Part shown: in pieces, positions 47,883 through 59,765 of the stretch
How the letters are laid out: every line of letters starts with the position of its first letter
Numbering within the stretch: the stretch's first letter is position 1
NCBI GenBank assembly: GCA_037903355.1
Contig: JBAJFE010000023.1
Location: 806,001-870,000 of the forward strand
Direction of reading: 5' to 3'
DNA length: 64,000 nucleotides
Source of the DNA: Trichuris trichiura
Taxonomy: Eukaryota; Nematoda; Enoplea; Trichinellida; Trichuridae
Program-made: the position numbers and the translations under genes
The notes under the pieces: model-generated
The model's input: only the letters and a program-made list of their open reading frames with translations
Database searches by the model: none
Told to the model about the DNA's origin: nothing

Positions 47883-49319
47883 GGGATTAAGAAAGCTTCG
47901 AAGAAGTTTCATCTGCGGAAAACAATGGTAGAGAATTTTAATGTGACCTGTGATGATAGGTCGTAGTATTTATTCGGCTGAATAATTCTGATGAAACAGT
48001 GCGCAATTAAGCCAAGTAGTGCGAGTCAAGTCCCTCGCGTGAGGTTTGGTAGCGCTGCGAACTGCTTCGAAGGGGTTATGATGCCATTCGGTTTTTTGTC
48101 TAACCTTAGTGCTTCTGTTACAGGTCGCTGGTTTGAGGAAACCTCTTATTCTGGCGCAGTACCTGCGCATACTTATAAAATTGTACAGCATAAGGAGAGG
48201 GAGCAAAGTTGTAGGTCAGTAGAGGCAATTTTTTTTGACTATCTCTAGAACATTTTTCCGAAAGAAGGCTTTAGTCATTTCTGCACTGCCTGTAGGAAAC
48301 ACTTTTACTGGATGGACATGCCGTAAGGTCACGGAAACTGATACACCCGTTACATAACGTTCACTGTAATCAAAGAATTGTGATTGTTGCCTGAGAAGCC
48401 TTAAGGCTAAAGGGAAAGCGAAATCTTTTCTGCTTTACTACAGTAAGCTATTATGACGCGCAGGTACATTCTCAATTTCGTTCTTTAGTGACTTTCTAGA
48501 GTAGTGATGAACACTTTCAAGCTGAAAACAAATAAGACTCGCTTATGTGTGACAGTGGACATCGTACGCGCCGCGTCTGAACGATTTTTCGTTAAGCTGT
48601 TAACTTGCCAACGTGCAACCAACCCTGTTTGATTCGTAGTTGGCAAACCGGTTCACTAAATTACGACAAAAGACTTTTTTGCAAACGAGTCACCGCTGCT
48701 GTCCGACCTTTGATGTCACGTTAATTCATTCACATTGAATGTAGACGTGATTTGTTCTCAAGTTAACGTTTCGAACGCGTCGCGGCAGTTTATGACCAGA
48801 CAGCACAGAACATCCTAAGCGCGTTTAGCGCATTTGGGTCCCTTTGCTTTGGTCGAGTCTTTCTGGCTGAATTTGCATAAACTGTCGTCGCTTAATTTGA
48901 CAGAAGCCGATTGAAGAGCTTAAAAGAAAACCTGAAATTACGCTGCAATTTTTGAATAGAAATACCGCCTTGCAAATGCCAACTTTTGCGAGCGGACATT
49001 TGAACAGTTCTACTAGTCGCAGAAACGTTGATTCGTCCTTGATTACTCTTCTTTTCCTTTGCAGACTGTAGCCTAATGCAGCCATGCTTGTGAGTACATT
49101 TTTTGCTTTGCATTTTGTTCGCGCTTAGCCTTTTCCGTTCACTTGATGCGCACTGTACATTTTGTATTTTTAGGGTTGCATTTGGGCAACATTATTTCCG
49201 CTTCTAATTTTTCTTGGCGCTTTGGTCGCGCTATTGCGCTAGCGGAAATTGTAAGTTAACATTTTTGCCAAATTTCGTTACTTTCCAAACCGTAGAATAG
49301 CGGAATAAAGGAATTAACG
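47883..49319. other. DHODH upstream region, no separate gene recognised
   Basis: Short frames only, including an 85-codon plus ATG frame at 47991 and an 86-codon minus ATG frame at 49085, both without motifs. Near 49066-49256 there are plausible plus-strand splice signals (TTTGCAG at 49066, GTGAGT near 49090, TTTTTAG near 49174, GTAAGT near 49252) that could define 5-prime UTR exons of DHODH. A spliced reading there gives only a tiny hydrophobic peptide of about 24 residues. Confidence 0.35.
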
Positions 49320-49354
49320 TTTTCAGACCTTTCTGAGGTGACTAATGTTTCCAG
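49320..49354 (+). promoter_or_regulatory. Candidate splice or spliced-leader acceptor sites before DHODH
   Basis: TTTTCAG at 49320-49326, the consensus nematode acceptor, and TTTCCAG at 49348-49354 lie 36 and 8 bases before the DHODH ATG at 49362. Either could accept a 5-prime UTR exon or a trans-spliced leader. No donor can be assigned to them with certainty. Confidence 0.45.
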
Positions 49355-49361
49355 GCGAATC

Positions 49362-50582
49362 ATGTACAGACGTTTAACAGTGGGCTTTGTATGCCGTTCC
49401 GTTGCGGCGTTGACTGCCGGTAGTGCCGTGGCTTTTGCAGCTATGGAAACAGCTTCCGGCAATGAAGAATTTTATGCAAATTGGCTTATTCCTGCAATGC
49501 ACTATGTATTGGATCCGGAACGCGCCCACGCTGTAACGGTAAAACTGTTGAAGAATGGACTGATGCCAATTTCCAGTTCAATGAAGCAAGAGTATCCGGA
49601 ATTGCAAATCACCGTTTTTGGTAGGCAATTCAAAAACTGCTTCGGATTGGCGGCTGGATTTGACAAGGATGCCGAATGCACCGACGCGTTATGCAAAGCA
49701 GGTTTTGGCTTCGTTGAAGTGGGAAGCGTTACACCAAAGCCGCAACCGGGAAATGAACCTCCGCGTATTCATAGGTTAATTGCCGATCGTGCATTGATCA
49801 ACCATTGCGGCTTTAACAGTCAGGGTTTTGCCGGAGTCTTCGAACGTATGCAACAACTGCCCGTTGGACGAAATGATTGCCTTATAGGGGTCAATGTTGG
49901 AAAAAACAAAGATTCCAAAAATTTCATCTCCGACTACAGTTTAGGCTTAGACGTGTTCTCCCCGTGTGCGGATTACATTGTTGTCAATGTATCCAGTCCA
50001 AATACGACCGGTCTACGCGACTTGCAAAGGAAGCAGCACTTAAGGAAACTACTCGTAGCGTTACACAGTGTCCGTACAACGATACCGTTGAAAAGAAGGA
50101 AACCATTACTTCTAAAAGTATCGCCGGATTTAACTTTCAACGAAAAGAAAGATATTGCTGAACTTTGCTTGGAACCCTTCTGCCACGTGGACGGTTTAAT
50201 AGTATCTAATACAACAACATCCCGTCCCGTTGGAATGCTGTCGGATGTTGACTACGAAGGGGGTCTCAGCGGCCCGCCGTTGCAACATTTAAGCACTCAA
50301 TGCATTAAAGACTTCTACCGGCTAACCAAAGGACAAATACCAATTATCGGATGTGGAGGTATAAGCAGCGGAAAAGATGCTTACGAGAAGTTGAAAGCCG
50401 GCGCCAGTCTTCTCCAAATATACACAATTATAACGTACGAAGGAATGCCCGTTCTCGGTCGGCTTAAACGAGAGCTCGTCTCCTGCTTGTTAAGGGATGG
50501 CTACAGGTCGATAAGTGATGTAATCGGTATTGACAGTAAGAAAAAAGATACGCAGGTACCTTTTTGCGTAGCTAACCTATAA
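49362..50582 (+). CDS. DHODH: Dihydroorotate dehydrogenase, mitochondrial (class 2)
   Basis: Oxidises dihydroorotate to orotate with FMN, passing electrons to ubiquinone: step four of pyrimidine synthesis, at the inner mitochondrial membrane. Single exon, 406 residues from the ATG at 49362. Family motifs run in order: an arginine-bearing N-terminus with a hydrophobic segment (about 7-27), the presumed mitochondrial signal and anchor; FGLAAGFDKDAE (94-105); FVEVGSVTPKPQPGNEPPR (117-135); INHCGFNSQG (146-155); IGVNVGKNKDS (175-185); NVSSPNTTGLRDL (209-221), holding the class 2 catalytic serine; LKVSPDLT (251-258); SNTTTSRP (282-289); GGLSGPPL (300-307); IPIIGCGGISSGKDA (326-340); GASLLQIYT (347-355). 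Length fits human DHODH (395 residues). No frameshift or missing key residue seen. The absence of introns is notable beside the intron-rich katanin and galectin genes. Confidence 0.96.
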   Translation: MYRRLTVGFVCRSVAALTAGSAVAFAAMETASGNEEFYANWLIPAMHYVLDPERAHAVTVKLLKNGLMPISSSMKQEYPELQITVFGRQFKNCFGLAAGFDKDAECTDALCKAGFGFVEVGSVTPKPQPGNEPPRIHRLIADRALINHCGFNSQGFAGVFERMQQLPVGRNDCLIGVNVGKNKDSKNFISDYSLGLDVFSPCADYIVVNVSSPNTTGLRDLQRKQHLRKLLVALHSVRTTIPLKRRKPLLLKVSPDLTFNEKKDIAELCLEPFCHVDGLIVSNTTTSRPVGMLSDVDYEGGLSGPPLQHLSTQCIKDFYRLTKGQIPIIGCGGISSGKDAYEKLKAGASLLQIYTIITYEGMPVLGRLKRELVSCLLRDGYRSISDVIGIDSKKKDTQVPFCVANL

Positions 50583-52996
50583 AATCGGAATTTAGCATTC
50601 GCTTGTTTGTTCTATCCGTTTTTCGTCACGCTTGTAGGTTCCGGTTGACCGCCCATGAACGAGGAAAGGGTTTGCCTTCGTTAACTAAAAGTTTTCCGAA
50701 CTCCGCTTATCAATTGCCACTTGCTTTTAAATAGTCGTTGGCTACATTCGCTTTTCCACTTCTGAAGATGCTTATTTTTTTGAATAATAAATTTTCCGCG
50801 GCAACGAAAAAAATAATGCGTTCTTTAGTCGTCCGTCTCCGCAAGTCTACCGTCAACCGTTTGTGATACTCAAGTTCGCTCGCTGTGCGGCGGCTTAAAA
50901 TAAAGGTTATATTTTGGCTAAAGCTTAGGTAAAGGCGAGAATCAGCGAACGAAAAAAAGCATGCTGGCAGTGGTGTTCTGCCTCTATGCCAAAGCCTAAA
51001 TATAAGGCTGCTAACTGTAATCGGATAAGTGCAAGGCGCAGCGCATGTCAAGCTTTTCCCGCGTCAAATTCAGGACTGCAACCTGTAGACAATGGATGAA
51101 CCTGCAAATCAGTTTGAAATTAGTACTGCATACTGTATCCGAGCTCGTTCATCCCTTTTTACCGGTGCAGAGCACGTTCTGTTGTGTACAGTCTACATAT
51201 AGACTGTATAAAAGCAATAGCTGCAGGTACTGAGTGTTAATCCCGCTACATTTGTACAAAAGTATGTTTTCTTTTTATTTTCAAATTCAAATGCCTCTTT
51301 GACTGTTCGTTTCTTCATGATATCGGCTAATATTTACAACCATATTTCAGGATATTATATTGTCGAGTGGCCAATTGGTGCTGGCGCCATTGCAAAGCTA
51401 AATGGTTTGCCGGAGACGTTTACTATCGCCTCAGCTGCGTTTTCCGGTGAGTTACCATTGCCAGCTTATATATTGAACGTGGTAACTTGTGCGCTCATAT
51501 AATGTATTTTTTAGGCCTCGCAGCTGCATTCTGTGCTCAACCATTGGCAACATGAAATTCCTACCTACACATCTCTCGACGATGGCGACAACGTCATGAC
51601 GTCTTCCTGATTCTACATAGCATCAGCGGCGTGGCAAACACATTGGCCATAAACTTGCAGTTGACGACCGAACACCAAACAAGCTCCCGCCTAAAGATAT
51701 CGTTTGAGCCAGAAAGCTCATCTTGCTGAAACTAACTTATTTCATACTATAAAGTTATTCCGTTGTTATTGACGCTCTGGGTTCAATAAAACACCCAGTG
51801 ATGACCACAACAATCCGTAGATCAATGCTCATTGAATACAAAAAGAATGCAACGTCCATACAACGATCGCTATGGCGAACGGAATCAAATCGCTTTACCA
51901 TTTTGAAACCCTTAATTCAAACCTAAATCACCCTGAATTTTTCGATTACAAACCAGCGCGTAATTAAACGTTTTAATTAGTAGTTCTAAACGCTTCTGAT
52001 TTAAAAAAAAGAAATTAAGCTACGTATACTGTATAGTGGAACCTGCGAATCGCGATTCAAAACTCCGTAGGCGAAAAGCAACGCAATTTAAGCTGCATGG
52101 AAGCAGCGAACGATCAAAAAACATCAGACTGCTACGTAATATTTTTAAAAAAAACTAAACTGAAGCTGAAAGACTTATATACATGTCTGATCGATGTAGC
52201 CGGCTGCTAACACACCTGATGTCAAATTGCCTTCGTATCACTTAGGCAGAGAGCTTTTTAATTTTAAGACATTAAGAGCCCCAATGCTCAAGAACTACGA
52301 GCATTACATGCAGCTTACCTATTAATTTATAAAAGCTAACCTGCACATCTGTATACGGTACACTGGGTTGTTCCCTCCTTGTTCTTTCCGTGATAACTTC
52401 TTATTCTTACCGCAGCGGCATCCGGCACGCATGCGTACTTCTGCAATCAGCTAACGAACTGCGTAAATCTAAAATCTGCGCCTGCTACAGCAAAAAACGA
52501 AGCGCTACTGTAATTGGGCTTCAGCCTCATAGACGTAAAAAATATAGTCGGATTTGTATGGCTACAGAAAATTAATTTTCTCGAATAAACAAACGCTTAG
52601 ACTTCTCTCTTTTTTGTTACCGTACATTCCGCTCAATTGTCTTAAGCATCAATAATTTCTCTCTTCTAACCACTACGTCATCAGCATAAGAATAAACGCC
52701 GTAATGAGCATTTCTTGAATTAATAATTCCCATTCAATTCCCTCGTTGCTAGTATATTTTAAAATTTTAAACAACCTGACGACGCGCATTTGCATAATTG
52801 GTATATTACGACTACGCGCTTTAATTTAACCGACCGAATCGGGCAATTAGACGGAAGGTAAGACGAATTCCTAGAAAAGTTATTTTAGCCGCAAAAATAA
52901 CAGCGACGGGATTGTTGCCGCCAGCGGCTAAACGAAAAGATTAGAAAGCAAATTGATTAGATTGAAAAGCGCCCAAGACTCAAAGGGCAGTTACTT
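50583..52996. other. Intergenic between DHODH and katanin; one candidate two-exon fragment
   Basis: Mostly unassigned. On the plus strand a well-formed exon lies at 51351-51446 (TTTCAG acceptor, G/GTGAGT donor), followed by 51515-51555 (TTTTTAG acceptor, TGA stop). Together they read YYIVEWPIGAGAIAK...TIASAAFSGLAAAFCAQPLAT. The fragment is small and hydrophobic, and no upstream exon or family could be assigned. A palindromic repeat with GGCTAAAGCTTAGGTAAAGG sits near 50900-51010, and solo GAACCTGC words lie at 51098 and 52039. Confidence 0.3.
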
Positions 52997-55984
<2,988 letters not shown>

Positions 55985-56828
55985 TGAATCAAACGACCAA
56001 CATAGGCTAGACTACTAAAAATCAGTATGCTTTGATTTAACAATGCGCAGGTTCAACTAAATTAAAGGCTATTCGTTTGCTTATTTCAATTTTTATCATT
56101 TCACCTCATAAAAAATTTTTCTACGGAAACAGAGATATAAAAACGAACAAAATGACAAAGAAAAACGTTTTCTGTCATTCGGAAAAACAGATGTTTCCCT
56201 GCAGGCTAATAATTTATTTCAACCTAAAATTGTACTTGTATCAGTGGTGTTCGGTTGGTAAGCTTAACCATTCCGTTTTTGCCTTTGAAATAAACAAAAT
56301 AAATTGAAAGGAGGCGGAAAGCTGATTAAAAACGTCTGCAACTTGCAAGTAAAGAACCTTTTGTTCAGATTACGTTTCCCTAAGAAAAGCTAAGTTTAGT
56401 TGTCGCGAATAGCGGAATAAAGCGCTGAGAATTAGATTTGGCAGCCATAGCGCCTAACTCATTAGCGAAAACAGAAACAGTTGATAAAATTCAGAGTTTC
56501 ACATAAAGTCATTCTATCGGCAAGCTGGATGAACCCGACGATCAGTACTTGTTTTAAAAAACGTAGACTTGCGTAATGTTTCTCTTTTTTTGTGTGAACC
56601 TTAAGGCTAACCCTCATTTTTGTAATAAAATTTAACGATTCTCAGGTTCTATCAAACTTGACTGCACGTTTAGGCGGGAGTAAGCCACTTTAAACGATTT
56701 TATCAGTTTATTTAAACTTGTACGATGAAACAGTAAAGGTGGTACCCGACCGAATGTAACAATTTTGCAGCGACTGCCTGCAAGCAGCAAAGGCGAGCCG
56801 CGGAAAGGCTTGTCGGAAGACGAAAATA
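55985..56828. promoter_or_regulatory. Shared divergent promoter region between katanin and MSP-domain gene
   Basis: An 844-bp gap between head-to-head genes must contain both 5-prime regions. It is AT-rich with no ORF of interest and no clear TATA box placed relative to either start. A GCAGGTTC word lies at 56047. Confidence 0.5.
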
Positions 56829-57590
56829 ATGGGGGGAAGCGGACGACATCGCAAAGACGAATCGCCGAAAGGTTTGAAGAAACGATCGAAAGAGAAACGC
56901 GACGATTCCGAACCGCACATCATTCAAGTTGACCCAACGGAACTGTTCATCGCCGGAGCGTACTTCTTTCAGCGCCTGAACTGCCTGACCGTTACCAACC
57001 AAAGCAACGAACGAATAGCGTACAAGATCAAAATTACTCACCCGGAAAATTACATTGTCAAACCGAGCATTGGCTTTTTGGATCCCAAAGAGAGCGTGCT
57101 GATTCGCGTTCTTTTGAACGAGTACACAACGGAAACTTTTAAGGAAAAGCACTACCTGCAGCTGCTCGCTTTGCCCATAGGTCTGGAAAAGCCGGCATCG
57201 AAGGATAAGTTTTGGAAGGAGATGGAAAAGAGTAAAGCCAACATTTCTTGTATGTACCTGCCAATCCTTTTCAAACAGAAGTCTGTGCGAAAGCGGGAAG
57301 ACGAGCAGACGAAATACGTTCTGAGAACTTTGGAAAAGATCTGCGACCAGAAGGAAAAGTCCAAAAAAAAGTCCGAAGAGGAAACGCAAGCTGTCACTGC
57401 CATTCCTACCGTTACTCCGACAGTCACTCCAAGCGGCACTTCCTCCATTGCCGAAAAAGATTTCCAGGATGTTCGGCCATCCGAACAGGTGTCCTTCCTG
57501 CACGACTTCCTCCACTACGTCGATCTTTACCCCGAAGTCATAATTTACATTTTATGTTTTGTGCTGCTCTTAATTGTCATAACCAAATGA
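56829..57590 (+). CDS. Tail-anchored MSP-domain protein (VAP-like)
   Basis: Single-exon frame of 253 residues from the ATG at 56829. A basic N-terminus (to about 27) precedes an MSP/VAP-type immunoglobulin-like fold (about 30-125: IIQVDPTELFIAGAYFF, CLTVTNQSNERIAYKIK, YIVKPSIGFLDPKESVLIRV). Then comes a charged KEKSKKKSEEE stretch that may form a short coiled coil, a Thr/Pro-rich linker, and a C-terminal hydrophobic segment (about 234-251, VIIYILCFVLLLIVI) with two residues after it. This is the layout of ER tail-anchored VAP proteins, which tether FFAT-motif partners at membrane contact sites. The FFAT-contact Lys and Met of VAPA do not appear conserved (KHYLQLL here), so partner choice may differ. 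It is more diverged than a plain VAP-A/B orthologue and could be another MSP-domain membrane protein. Confidence 0.87.
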   Translation: MGGSGRHRKDESPKGLKKRSKEKRDDSEPHIIQVDPTELFIAGAYFFQRLNCLTVTNQSNERIAYKIKITHPENYIVKPSIGFLDPKESVLIRVLLNEYTTETFKEKHYLQLLALPIGLEKPASKDKFWKEMEKSKANISCMYLPILFKQKSVRKREDEQTKYVLRTLEKICDQKEKSKKKSEEETQAVTAIPTVTPTVTPSGTSSIAEKDFQDVRPSEQVSFLHDFLHYVDLYPEVIIYILCFVLLLIVITK

Positions 57591-58320
57591 ACTAACTGAA
57601 GTCGTCTCCCACTGCATGTTTACACTGTTACTATCCATTAAAAAAATACGCATTTACTCAATCCTTTCTTCTATGGAATCACTTTGCTCTAAAAGTTGAC
57701 TTTTTCCTTAGTGTTACCCGCAAATCTCTTTAGCCCAGATCGACTGATTGGCGTACAATATCTTCTGCGCAAATAATCGCTATTTCTGTTAAGTCGGTGA
57801 GCTCTTAATTCAAGATGAATTTCTATTGAACCTGCAGATCCTCTACTGTCTGTAATTCAAATTATTAAGCTTCTTCGCTTGATTATACGACTTTTGACGT
57901 TCAAAACTTCAGCCCATTGCGTTAAATGACAAGCTTATCCGCGCATTCGGGATAGACACATTAGCGCAGTTGTTTAGAAAGCAATAAACGCGCTTTCAGC
58001 ATATTAATCTTATTTTTTTTAGTTATCGCGTTAGGTTGCGTAACAGGTTATTCCCGAATTGAAAAAGTGGAAGGAAAGTATTAACGCTTTGTCCTTTTTA
58101 CAAAAAATGGACGCTTTCAGTTATCCGATGGAGAAGATACCGTAAACCGAGCGGTAAAAAGAGGAATGCAGGTTAGATGCAAAATGCGACGCTAGTTATG
58201 ATGGCGCTCGAAAGAATCGTTCACCCCAGTTAGGGGAAGGTTAACAATCGGTCAAAAGCGGCGAAACGTTTGTGTAAATACACTATCGCTCCTGGTCGTT
58301 TACGCGGCCAACCCTAAAGG
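57591..58320. other. Downstream of MSP gene, no gene recognised
   Basis: Contains AATAAA at about 57981 and AT-rich stretches. The first candidate polyadenylation-like word after the stop is near 57640 (ATTAAA). A solo GAACCTGC word lies at 57828, followed by TACTGTCTGTAA, as in a shrunken foldback element. Confidence 0.4.
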
Positions 58321-58490
58321 AAATGCAGGTTCGTTTTTGTCAAGCATGCTGGCACTCTGCTGTGAGTTCACCGAAACGTATGCAGGCTATTCTGTTCTAC
58401 GTTAACTAAGCCTAAGTCAAAATGCACGCCTTATATTTAAGTTAAGGCTTAAGGAAAGGGAGAGAAAAACGGTGGGCAAAGTTACAGTAG
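58321..58490 (-). mobile_element. Foldback MITE-like element, TTAGGC-arm family
   Basis: Left end AAATGCAGGTTCG, then GTCAAGCATGCTGGCA (shared with the 15.6 kb copy), a palindromic core TTAACTAAGCCTAAGTC / AAGTTAAGGCTTAAGG, and right end GTTACAGTAGGAAGACGG. About 170 bp. Confidence 0.75.
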
Positions 58491-58790
58491 GAAGACGGGC
58501 TGCAAAATGGACAAACTCTTTTTTTTTATCATCTGCTGGTAAATCGTTGCAACTAGTCAATTTATCCGATAGTAAAAACTGCTTTGCCGTTATCTAATTA
58601 CTTGCATGGCTACGATCCTGTTCGTGGAAATCCGAAAGAGTTGATTGGCTAATCACTGCATAACCGCGGCTCCTGTCTCAGCTAGTTCCAAATAACATTG
58701 TTTATGCATAGCCTTGCTGTAATTCCATGGCTCCAGAGCCCATTATTACTTGATTTCAAGCAGTTTTATCGCTTTTTCCAAACCGAGTCC

Positions 58791-58964
58791 TACTGTAACT
58801 TTGTTGCCGCCATTTTCTGCCGTCTCCTAAGCCTCAGTCTAAAATTAAGGCTTACATTTTGGCTTACGTTTATGTAAGTGTAGAATAAAATTGTCAGCGT
58901 GCTCGCCGGCCGACGCAAAACAGGATGCTCTCCTACTTATCCGAAATGAACCTGCATTTCTTTT
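58791..58964 (+). mobile_element. Foldback MITE-like element, TTAGGC-arm family
   Basis: Left end CCTACTGTAACTTTG, core CTCCTAAGCCTCAGTC / GGCTTACGTTTATGTAAG, right end CGAAATGAACCTGCATTTC. About 174 bp, in opposite orientation to the copy 300 bp to its left, so the two sit as an inverted pair. Confidence 0.75.
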
Positions 58965-59425
58965 ACTGCCGAGCGCATAACCAACAAGACGCAATAGCGT
59001 ATTTTCTCATCGCTTTTGACAGCTTACTAAATAGAGCAAACTACTCGTTTAAACGCTGGTTTAATTAACATTGCAGTTCGCAAAAATTCAAGGCCCACGT
59101 TTTGACGCGAGCTCACATTTGCCCTAAGTGCTTTTCGTCGTTGGCAAAATGTACTTGAATTCTTTTTGTTTACCACCCAGATTACTATGCATTAGTAGCC
59201 AGAAAACTGAAAAGATTCAAAAACCCAACTTGACAACAAAATTTGCATAGCCGTAAGCGCAACGTCATCTATTGTTTTACAACCGAATTAACGATTTTTA
59301 AATTTCCGCTTTCGCTGCGGCAAAGCGTCCATTGCGCATTTATACATCGCTTTCCTTCATTCGGCGCAACATTTTAAATCAGATTTTTAAATTTTCAAGA
59401 AAAAGGCATCGCCGTTGCCTCGTAT
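58965..59425. other. No gene recognised
   Basis: AT-rich spacer between the foldback pair and the hairpin downstream of TSC2. No ORF or RNA gene seen. Confidence 0.5.
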
Positions 59426-59458
59426 AGAGAGCGCTCGTCTGGAAGACGAGCGCTCTCT
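59426..59458. repeat. Perfect 15-bp hairpin downstream of TSC2
   Basis: Arms 59426-59440 (AGAGAGCGCTCGTCT) and 59444-59458 are exact reverse complements around GGA. It lies about 300 bp past the TSC2 stop on the minus strand, so it could fall in the 3-prime UTR as an RNA hairpin. No poly-U follows on either strand. Confidence 0.92.
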
Positions 59459-59707
59459 AAGGCTTACCTCAGCCTTTATGCAAACTGAATTGGTCTTCGC
59501 GTTTGACCATCGGTTGGCGCGGCTTCTTTTTGTTCATATGCAAATTTTTCCATCCATCAACCAATTCAAAAATTGAACAATTAACACAGCGTCGAAGTCG
59601 TCGAGAAAACAGAAACACCTATTCTTTAATGGCGCGCTGTCAATTAAATGGAAAACAAAGGCAACCGATGATGAGGACGCAAAATGGTCGTCCAACATGT
59701 TGTGTGA

Positions 59708-59765
59708 TGACGTCATCATTCATCCGGCCGAGCATTTTTTTTCACTCTCCGTCCGTATGACGTCA
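59708..59765. promoter_or_regulatory. Two CRE-type TGACGTCA words at the TSC2 3-prime end
   Basis: TGACGTCA at 59708-59715 (inside the longer palindrome GATGACGTCATC) and at 59758-59765, the latter overlapping the TSC2 stop codon. Regulatory meaning at a gene 3-prime end is uncertain. Confidence 0.25.

Noticed and set aside
56712..57515. 267-codon minus-strand frame opposite the MSP-domain gene
   Set aside because: The plus-strand frame has a recognisable MSP fold and tail anchor. The minus frame has no domain and is its shadow.
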